This document shows positions 4,698 to 11,183 of a DNA stretch of 12,397 bases, piece by piece. The position numbers were made by a program, and so were the translations under genes. How positions within the stretch are numbered: the first letter of the stretch is position 1; each line of letters starts with the position of its first letter. The notes under the pieces were generated by a model. The model did not search any database, was not told the origin of the DNA, and worked only from the letters and a program-made list of their open reading frames with translations. Origin of the DNA: Actinomycetota bacterium (GTDB taxonomy: Bacteria; Actinomycetota; Actinomycetes; Actinomycetales; Microbacteriaceae); contig WLGA01000022.1 of assembly GCA_009703445.1 (NCBI GenBank), positions 1 to 12,397 on the forward strand. Reading direction: 5' to 3'.

Positions 4698-7568
4698 CTA
4701 CTTCGCTGCTGCCAAGGCGGCGTCGAGGGCGATTTTCAGCGCCTTCTCTGCCTTTCCATAAGCCGTCCAGTCTCCAGAAGCCATCGCCTGAGCCTTGTCT
4801 AGCATGGCCTGACGAGCCTGAGCCAATGCCGCCTTCAAGGCAGCGCTAGGCGTCGCCGTTGGAGTATCCCCAGGTTGGGTTGGCGTGACTACCGGGTCGG
4901 TAGAACCAGCAACAGCCCCTGAGTTGCCGCCAAACAGAGAATCAAGCGCGGCCGTCAAGGTGTCTTCGAAAGCGATCTTGTCACCGAAGGCAACGAGAAC
5001 CTTCTTCAACAGCGGATAGCTTGTCTCGCCAGTTGATTTGATGTAAACCGGCTGAACGTAAAGGAGCCCGCCACCGACCGGAAGGGTCAAGAGGTTTCCA
5101 TTCAATACGGTGGTTGAGCCCTGTCGCAGAATGTTCAGCAATCTCGAGACTTCAGAGTCGGCGTTGAAGTTGTTCTGCACCAAACCAGGGCCAGGCACGT
5201 TCAAGGCCTTTGGCAGGGTGAGCAGGCGCAGCTTTCCGTAGTTAGGCGAAACCTTGCCGGCAACAGAACCGGCATCCGAGTCTGCGACCAAATAGCCACG
5301 GAGCACATTTCGGCTAGATTCGCCGGTCGAACGAGGAATGAAGGTGCTGTAGATCGAGAACGCCGGGGCATCCGTGCCTGGAACCTGCATGGTGAGGTAG
5401 TACGGAGGCTGAAGGGCGCCGGTGCTGGTTGAAGTGGTGCCCACCGGGTCATTCGGAGTCATCCAAGCATCCTGCTGAGAGTAGAACGAACCGGAATCGG
5501 TCACGTGATAGCTGCCCAAGATGGCGCGCTGCATCTTGAAGAGGTCGGCCGGATAGCGGACGTGACTCAAGAGGTCGCCCGACATCTTGCTGATTGGCAG
5601 AAGGGTGCCCGGGTAAACCTTTGACCAGGTCTTCAGGATTGGATCCTTAACATCCCAGGCGTAAAGCTTCACCTCGCCGCTGTAGGCATCGACCGTAGCC
5701 TTTACCGAGTTGCGGATGTAGTTGATTGCACCGCGGCCAAATGCGTTAGTGGTCGAGGTGTCTGCAATCGAACGGCTGAAGTTTTCGGCACGCGAGTATG
5801 GGTAGTTTGCCGAGGTGGTGTAGCCGTCAACAATCCACTGAACCTTACCGTCAACAACAGCCGGATAGGCGTCGCTGTCGAGGGTCAGGTACGGGGCAAC
5901 GGCCTTCACGCGATCGATTGGGTTTCGGTTGTAAAGAATCTGAGACTTGTCATTTACGGCATCCGAGAGCAAGATCTGCTCGCTCTGGAATTTGATGGCA
6001 TAGGCAAGGCGGGTGATTACGTTGTTCAGGGTTGGGCCACCGTTGCCACTGAAGGTTGTGTATGTCTGGTCGGATTCGGAATTTCCGGCCGAATAGTCAA
6101 ACTCACGAGGCTTTGCAGACTTGTCTGAACCAACAATCGAATAGGTCGGCGAGTTTTCACCGAAGTAAATGCGAGGTTCATACTCCCCTAGCGCACCCTT
6201 GGATGGGATTCCCGACTGCAGGAACACCGGCTGACCATCGCTGCTCGCCTGGTTGCCGAACGCTGCAACAACGCCGTATCCGTGTGTGTAAACGATGGTG
6301 TCGTTGTACCAAGAGCGTGCGCTACCCAGACCCGCTTGGTTCAGCTCACGCACCGCAATCACGGTGTCTTGAGTCTTGCCGTTTAGCGAGTAGCGGTCTA
6401 CATCCAAGTGGTTCTCAAAGTTGTAATACTGCTGGAACTGCTCTAGCTGACGGAACGAAGCGCTGACCAAGGTTGGGTCAATGATGCGAATGTTGGCGGT
6501 CGTTTCGGCGTCTGCACGTAAAGCACCGGCAGTGGTGTCGGTCTTGGCCTGATAGTTCTGGTTCTCAACTGCGTCCAAACCGTAAGCCTTGCGAGTCGCC
6601 TCGATGTTGCGGTCGATGTAAACGGCCTCGAGGGTTCGCTCATTCGGGCCCACCTGGAAGGTCTGGACCACCCAAGGGTACAAACCACCGAGGATTAGCG
6701 AGCTAACCACCATTAGACCGGTGGCCATGATCGGCAAACGCCACTGACCGATGAAGGCGGCGACTAGGAAGAGCAATGCAACCACTGCTGAAATCATCGC
6801 CAGAATCTGGAAACCTGGGATGACCGCATTCACGTCTGCATAGGTGGCGCCGGTGTATAGGCCCGAAGAGTTGGTCATGGTCTTGTACTGGTCTAGCCAA
6901 AGGCTGACACCCTGGATGATCAGGTAAAGCGCAGCCATGATTGCGATCTGCACTCGAGCTGCCTTGGTGATTGATGACTTGCGGCCGTTGAAGCGGATGC
7001 CACCGAAAACGGTGTGCACAAATGCTGCCAACAGGCCAGAGATCAGAACGGTTGCTGACGCGTAGGTGGTGACCGCGGTCAGGAACGGCAAATCAAAGAA
7101 ATAGAAAGAGATGTCTAGACCGAACTGCGGGTCAACCTCTCCGGTATAGGTGCGGTTTAGCCAAGCCAAGGCGGTCTCCCAGCGAGACGAAGCAGCGACG
7201 CCACCGAACACGCCGAGAAGCAATGGTGCGCCGATCAATAAAACTTTTCTCAGTTGCTCAATCAGTTGACGATAGACACTGAACGGGTCGTTTTGGTCTG
7301 GGAATTTCAGGTAGATAGGGCGACTGCGATAGGCCACTGCGAGGCTCAAGCCCGAAATGCCACCCAGCACGACAGCGCCGATCAAGAACATGATCGACTG
7401 CGCCAAAATCTGAGTGATGAGAACGCTTGAGAATCCCAGCTGATCGAACCATAGGTAATCGGTCATCACGTTTGTGTACCCGGCAAACCCAAAGCCGATC
7501 AAAACGATGATCAAGACCGATAGGCGGAATGGTGAAATGCGACGGTTCGAAACTGTTGCGTTGGTCAT
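4698..7568 (-). CDS. UPF0182 family large membrane protein
   Basis: A 956-residue integral membrane protein of the UPF0182 (COG1615) family, function unestablished; family members run about 900-1000 residues. The N-terminal 300 residues contain about seven transmembrane helices (roughly 14-34, 52-80, 107-127, 164-188, 205-226, 250-273, 278-300). The motif DYLWFDQLGFSSV lies after the first. A long soluble region (about 300-880), probably extracytoplasmic, follows. After a Pro/Thr-rich linker (VVTPTQPGDTPTATPS) comes a helical Ala/Lys tail of about 50 residues with GDWTAYGKAEKAL, a segment also seen in relatives. The ATG at 7568 has AAGAAGG about 6 nt upstream. The start lies 11 bp after the YlbL-like stop, so the two form an operon, an arrangement I recall from mycobacteria (Rv3194c-Rv3193c). 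Confidence 0.95.
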   Translation of the reverse strand: MTNATVSNRRISPFRLSVLIIVLIGFGFAGYTNVMTDYLWFDQLGFSSVLITQILAQSIMFLIGAVVLGGISGLSLAVAYRSRPIYLKFPDQNDPFSVYRQLIEQLRKVLLIGAPLLLGVFGGVAASSRWETALAWLNRTYTGEVDPQFGLDISFYFFDLPFLTAVTTYASATVLISGLLAAFVHTVFGGIRFNGRKSSITKAARVQIAIMAALYLIIQGVSLWLDQYKTMTNSSGLYTGATYADVNAVIPGFQILAMISAVVALLFLVAAFIGQWRLPIMATGLMVVSSLILGGLYPWVVQTFQVGPNERTLEAVYIDRNIEATRKAYGLDAVENQNYQAKTDTTAGALRADAETTANIRIIDPTLVSASFRQLEQFQQYYNFENHLDVDRYSLNGKTQDTVIAVRELNQAGLGSARSWYNDTIVYTHGYGVVAAFGNQASSDGQPVFLQSGIPSKGALGEYEPRIYFGENSPTYSIVGSDKSAKPREFDYSAGNSESDQTYTTFSGNGGPTLNNVITRLAYAIKFQSEQILLSDAVNDKSQILYNRNPIDRVKAVAPYLTLDSDAYPAVVDGKVQWIVDGYTTSANYPYSRAENFSRSIADTSTTNAFGRGAINYIRNSVKATVDAYSGEVKLYAWDVKDPILKTWSKVYPGTLLPISKMSGDLLSHVRYPADLFKMQRAILGSYHVTDSGSFYSQQDAWMTPNDPVGTTSTSTGALQPPYYLTMQVPGTDAPAFSIYSTFIPRSTGESSRNVLRGYLVADSDAGSVAGKVSPNYGKLRLLTLPKALNVPGPGLVQNNFNADSEVSRLLNILRQGSTTVLNGNLLTLPVGGGLLYVQPVYIKSTGETSYPLLKKVLVAFGDKIAFEDTLTAALDSLFGGNSGAVAGSTDPVVTPTQPGDTPTATPSAALKAALAQARQAMLDKAQAMASGDWTAYGKAEKALKIALDAALAAAK

Positions 7569-7579
7569 TTTGTCCTTCT

Positions 7580-8644
7580 TTATTTCACTGAACAGGTCGG
7601 CAAAGTAGCCGGGTTGGTGCCGGTGGAGATTTTTTCAAGGCTGGTCTTGGCCTCGGACAGCGTCTTTACCTTCACGACAACTAAGCCGCTTGGCACATGC
7701 CCGATGACCTCATCGCAGTTTGATTCGGGGGCTAGAAAAATAGTGGCTCCGGCATTGGCTGCGCCGAAGAGCTTGTGACGGATGCCACCGATCGGCCCGA
7801 CGTTTCCGGCTGGGTCAATGGTGCCGGTGCCGGCGATGTGCTTCCCGCCGGTGAGCTGACCTGGCGTGAGTCGGTCGATGATGCCAAGGGCAAACATCAT
7901 TCCGCCACTCGGGCCACCAACGTCACCCAACTCGAGTTTGATCTTCACCGGAAAGTCATACTTGTAGCCGGCAAGGATGCCGAGGCGGTACTTTCCATCC
8001 GTGTTCTTGGTTGCCGTGATTTCTTCGGCGATATTTTTGCCACCGCGAAGAACAGTCACGGTGAGCGGCCCAGCAGGCGCCGCTTCGTTGATTAGCGCTC
8101 GCATCTGATCGATGTCCTTGATGTCGACATCGTTGATCTTGAGAATGAAATCAGCGGCCACGAGCTTGCCCGAAGACGGGCTAGCTTTGCTCACTTCGCT
8201 CACGTAGACATGCCATGGGACGTCATAACCCAATTTGGTTAGGGCTGCAGCGATCGCATCCTGCTGCGATTCCTCCATCATTGCCGATGACTCTGCCTCA
8301 GCCTGCTTAGTGGTCACATTTGCCGGATAAATGACGTCGAGAGGGACGATGGCCTGCGACGGGTCAAGCCAAGCCCAGCCGAGTTCAAGCCAGCTAGGTG
8401 TGTTTTCGCGGTTGCCCGCGACACTAACCGTGAGCACATCCAAGCGACCGGTGGTTGGATACGACGAAGCACCATCGATAGTGATGACGTTTTGGCCTTC
8501 ATTTTTGCCGAGGACGTCGAAGACCGGGCCTGGCTTTTCAATCACGTATGGAGTCGGCAAGAAGACGAGCGCGAAGAGGCAAGCCGTGAACAGGGCCAGA
8601 AAACCCATGCCCGAGGCTCTGCGGACGCGTGATCGATTTGACAT
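7580..8644 (-). CDS. YlbL-like membrane-anchored PDZ and Lon-like serine protease
   Basis: A 354-residue envelope protease with an N-terminal membrane anchor (about 12-32), the conserved YVIEKPGPVFDVLG segment (33-46), a PDZ-like domain (about 145-212) and a C-terminal Lon-like S16 domain. The catalytic dyad is visible: Ser246 in GGPSGGMMFALG and Lys291 in GGIRHKLFGAANAGA, with TGTIDPAGNVGPIGG between them as in Lon. There is no AAA+ domain, so it is an ATP-independent exported relative. It is first in an operon with the UPF0182 gene, suggesting joint action at the membrane (inference). The ATG at 8644 has no convincing Shine-Dalgarno but a TAGGCT box 7 nt upstream, compatible with a leaderless transcript. 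Two late cysteines (310, 351) may pair. Confidence 0.93.
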   Translation of the reverse strand: MSNRSRVRRASGMGFLALFTACLFALVFLPTPYVIEKPGPVFDVLGKNEGQNVITIDGASSYPTTGRLDVLTVSVAGNRENTPSWLELGWAWLDPSQAIVPLDVIYPANVTTKQAEAESSAMMEESQQDAIAAALTKLGYDVPWHVYVSEVSKASPSSGKLVAADFILKINDVDIKDIDQMRALINEAAPAGPLTVTVLRGGKNIAEEITATKNTDGKYRLGILAGYKYDFPVKIKLELGDVGGPSGGMMFALGIIDRLTPGQLTGGKHIAGTGTIDPAGNVGPIGGIRHKLFGAANAGATIFLAPESNCDEVIGHVPSGLVVVKVKTLSEAKTSLEKISTGTNPATLPTCSVK

Positions 8645-8651
8645 TGCGTTA

Positions 8652-8657
8652 AGCCTA
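8652..8657 (-). promoter_or_regulatory. Candidate leaderless -10 box for the YlbL-UPF0182 operon
   Basis: TAGGCT (TANNNT) on the minus strand, exactly 7 nt before the ATG at 8644, the spacing expected if transcription starts at the A of ATG. No Shine-Dalgarno is seen. No good -35 is visible, which is common in actinobacterial promoters. Confidence 0.4.
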
Positions 8658-8711
8658 AGCGGAGGGTCGGCGATGTGGGCTGGTTAGCCATTCTCTGGCT
8701 CAACGCTTAGG
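8654..8711. repeat. 8-bp inverted repeat in the divergent promoter region
   Basis: CCTAAGCG at 8654-8661 and its reverse complement CGCTTAGG at 8704-8711, centres 50 bp apart. The left arm overlaps the candidate -10 box of the minus-strand operon. It could be a pair of operator half-sites, but an 8-bp match in about 135 bp is not rare enough to exclude chance. Confidence 0.25.
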
Positions 8712-8766
8712 GCGAACAAGCCCCAAAATTCAGGTCAATCTCAGCAACTTCTCAGGCTTCTGGGTC

Positions 8767-8772
8767 TACCGT
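8767..8772 (+). promoter_or_regulatory. Candidate leaderless -10 box for the zincin-like gene
   Basis: TACCGT (TANNNT) on the plus strand, exactly 7 nt before the ATG at 8780. The only purine stretch upstream is GGAAA, too close to the ATG to be a good ribosome binding site. This mirrors the arrangement on the opposite strand. Confidence 0.4.
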
Positions 8773-8779
8773 TGGAAAC

Positions 8780-10072
8780 ATGAATCCCGAAGATTTCGAA
8801 AAGTTCCTGAAGGACTTTATGGCAGGTAAGGGTGGCGACGCTGCCGAACTTGCGGCTGCCGCCGGACTGCCAAACGACCCTAAGTTGATCGCGAAAATGG
8901 TTGAACAACTTCAGGCGGCACTTGGCTCACAAGATAACGAAAACGGCGCCGTCAACTGGAAGCTTGCGACCGACCAGGCCCGAGCAATCGCGCGCGAAAA
9001 CGCTCAGGGTGTTTCTGATGAATCACGCAAAGCTATTCGTGACGCAACAGCAATCGGCACTCTCTGGTTGGATCAGGCCACTTGGATGGCTGGCGTGACC
9101 ATCGAGCCAAAACTTCTCACTCGCGAACTTTGGGTTGCCGATGCGATGCCGCTTTTCGAAGCGCTATCTGCCCCGGTCGCAAATCGCATGAGCGAGGCTC
9201 TAGCGCAAAACCTTAAAGACAATGCGCCAGAGGAACTTTCGGCCATCCTAGGAAATGCCAGCGGCCTGATGCGCTCGGCCGGCGGAGCACTTTTTGCCAT
9301 GCAGCTTGGTCAAGCAATTGGCAAACTTTCAGCCGAAGTGATTTCGGGCGGCGACATTGGTTTGCCTATTTTCCAGGACCAGCGCGCAGCGTTTGTTCCA
9401 CAGAACATGTCGACTTTCGTCGCAGGATTGGAAATCGAAGCCGACCAGGCGTTCATCTTCTTGTGCGTTCGCGAGATGGCACACACCCGCTTGTTCAAGC
9501 ACAGCAAGTGGCTGCGCGATTCAATCGTGAGCCAGGTCTCGAACTATGCGAGCGGCATCAAGATCGATAACCAGCGCATCAACGAAATCGCCGAAGACTT
9601 CAGCGCCACGAACCCGGATGAACTCAAGCGCGCCTTGGAAACTGGAGCCTTTATCGCCGAGCGTTCAGAGGAACAACAACTCGTTCTCGATCGAATTGAA
9701 ACTGTTCTAGCGCTTATCGAGGGCTGGGTCGACGTGGTCACCGAAGACGCGACTAAGTTACTGCCAAAAGCGGCTGCCATTTCTGAGTCGATTCGCCGTC
9801 GTCGGGCAACCGGTGGGCCTGCTGAACAAACCTTTGGCACGATCGTTGGTCTAGAGCTCAGGCCGCGCCGCCTACGCGAGGCCGCAGCCATGTGGCGTCA
9901 GATTGGCGATGCAGTAGGCGTCGAAAAGCGCGATTCAGTTTGGGATCACCCTGACCTGTTGCCTCGAGAGGCCGACATCTCAAACCCGAGCGCACTAATC
10001 GCAAAGCTTCGCGGCGGCAACACAGCCAGCGACGCCATGGATGAGGCTCTGCGCGAACTCCTTGGTGAATAA
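8780..10072 (+). CDS. DUF2342/Zincin_2-like putative metalloprotease with RExxH in place of HExxH
   Basis: A 430-residue protein of the actinobacterial zinc-dependent metalloprotease-like family (DUF2342; also called putative hydrolase, TIGR03624 type). Activity and substrate are not established. After an Ala/Gly-rich N-terminus come VNWKLATDQARAIA (58-71), LWLDQATWM (95-103), the GGALFAMQLGQAIG segment (168-181) and the helix REMAHTRLFKHSKWLR (231-246) carrying the zincin-like motif. Its first histidine is Arg231, while Glu232 and His235 remain. EGWVD (314-318) could give a further ligand, and TFGTIVGLELRPRRLREAA (351-369) is a strong family signature. I see no signal peptide or membrane helix, so it is probably cytoplasmic. 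It is divergent from the ylbL-like gene and followed after 64 bp by the ThiF-like gene. Confidence 0.92.
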   Translation: MNPEDFEKFLKDFMAGKGGDAAELAAAAGLPNDPKLIAKMVEQLQAALGSQDNENGAVNWKLATDQARAIARENAQGVSDESRKAIRDATAIGTLWLDQATWMAGVTIEPKLLTRELWVADAMPLFEALSAPVANRMSEALAQNLKDNAPEELSAILGNASGLMRSAGGALFAMQLGQAIGKLSAEVISGGDIGLPIFQDQRAAFVPQNMSTFVAGLEIEADQAFIFLCVREMAHTRLFKHSKWLRDSIVSQVSNYASGIKIDNQRINEIAEDFSATNPDELKRALETGAFIAERSEEQQLVLDRIETVLALIEGWVDVVTEDATKLLPKAAAISESIRRRRATGGPAEQTFGTIVGLELRPRRLREAAAMWRQIGDAVGVEKRDSVWDHPDLLPREADISNPSALIAKLRGGNTASDAMDEALRELLGE

Positions 10073-10136
10073 GCTCCGTTTCGCTTGAGTGGGGATAACT
10101 CGCTCTGGTTTTTGGCAATCTTGCTTCACTTGAGCG

Positions 10137-11183
10137 ATGCTTCGAATCAACCCACACCAAGCCGCGCTCTGGCGAGACATCAACAGCCTGCAAATTGGCT
10201 CCGGCCAGAAGCATGTGATTTTCAATTCGCTCACGCCGGGACAGGAGCGCCTAATCGCCGCGCTATACCGAGGAATCGCCGATAAACAACTCCCCCAACT
10301 TTTCAACGATCTCGGCGTCGAGCCCGACGAAGGTATGCACCTGGTCGACTCACTTCAACCACTTCTGCTCAAAAACACCAAGCCGCGCAAAAGTTCACTG
10401 AGCGAAGAATTTGTCGCGGGAGCGTTTGCCGAAATCATCCGTGCCAGCTTGCTTAACTCGGCAGACGGGGCCACCGTTTTGATGGAACGCACGTTTCGAA
10501 CCGTGCACATTGACGACCTATCGGCCCCGGGTTTGGCGCTAACTTTGGGCCTGGCCTCGGCTGGCGTCGGTCGGGTTGTGACCCACGATCAGTCCTTCGT
10601 GGAGGCTAACGACCTAGGCCCGAGTGGCTACCCATCCCAGCTGCTTGGAAAAACAAAAGTCGAGGCGGTTAGGGCACTATTGGCCAGCTCCCCGAATCAA
10701 ATGGGCATCGTTCCGGGGCACAAGTTGACCCCTAGAAATCTCGAAGCTATCGATTGCGCGGCAATCATCGCTCACGAAGCGATTGAACCCCGGCGCTACG
10801 TGCAATGGCTCAATCGCGACGTGCCTCACCTAGCCCTCAGCTTTGAAGTTGACCAGGCCTCGGTGAGCCCGCTGATTGTTCCCGGCCGCGGCCCTTGTTT
10901 GTTTTGCTTGGAGCAGGCTCGAGTGAATCAAGATCCAAGTTGGCCGGTGATGGCGAGTCAACTAATCACGACGAAGGAGAGGCTCGATGATTCGTCGAGC
11001 CGACTGTTCTGCGCTGGGGTTGCTATCCAGAAGATTCTGGGGCACCTCGATTTTGTCGGTGAGTTTAGGCAAACCGAAAAGGAATTGGTTGGCTATCGGC
11101 TGAATCTTTCGAGTGGCACGATTTCAGAGTTTCGCTGGCCCGAGCACGAGTCCTGCTCTTGCAAGTTATCCCCGCGCGAGTAG
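10137..11183 (+). CDS. Degenerate ThiF/MoeB-like (E1-like) protein
   Basis: A 348-residue protein related to the ThiF/MoeB/E1 superfamily. The segment LGLASAGVGRVVTHDQSFVEANDLG (residues 137-161) aligns by eye with the part of ThiF just after its glycine-rich loop. The usual GxGGxG nucleotide loop itself is not recognisable; that stretch reads VHIDDLSAPG. PCLFCLEQARVNQDPSWP (253-270) and the C-terminal CSC (340-342) look like the split zinc site of this subfamily. ATP-dependent adenylation is therefore doubtful, and a binding or scaffold role is possible (inference). The ATG at 10137 is the first possible start, since an in-frame TGA lies directly upstream; its ribosome binding site is weak. 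It follows the zincin-like gene by 64 bp and its last 18 bp overlap the convergent helicase gene. M. tuberculosis Rv3196 may be the counterpart, from memory. Confidence 0.82.
   Translation: MLRINPHQAALWRDINSLQIGSGQKHVIFNSLTPGQERLIAALYRGIADKQLPQLFNDLGVEPDEGMHLVDSLQPLLLKNTKPRKSSLSEEFVAGAFAEIIRASLLNSADGATVLMERTFRTVHIDDLSAPGLALTLGLASAGVGRVVTHDQSFVEANDLGPSGYPSQLLGKTKVEAVRALLASSPNQMGIVPGHKLTPRNLEAIDCAAIIAHEAIEPRRYVQWLNRDVPHLALSFEVDQASVSPLIVPGRGPCLFCLEQARVNQDPSWPVMASQLITTKERLDDSSSRLFCAGVAIQKILGHLDFVGEFRQTEKELVGYRLNLSSGTISEFRWPEHESCSCKLSPRE

Noticed and set aside
6056..6466. 136-codon plus-strand open frame inside the UPF0182 gene
   Set aside because: Antisense shadow of a conserved reading frame; Ser/Arg/Pro/His-rich product typical of wrong-frame translation.
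10073..10136. Separate promoter in the 64-bp gap before the ThiF-like gene
   Set aside because: No hexamer pair of acceptable quality and spacing was found, so co-transcription with the zincin-like gene is simpler.
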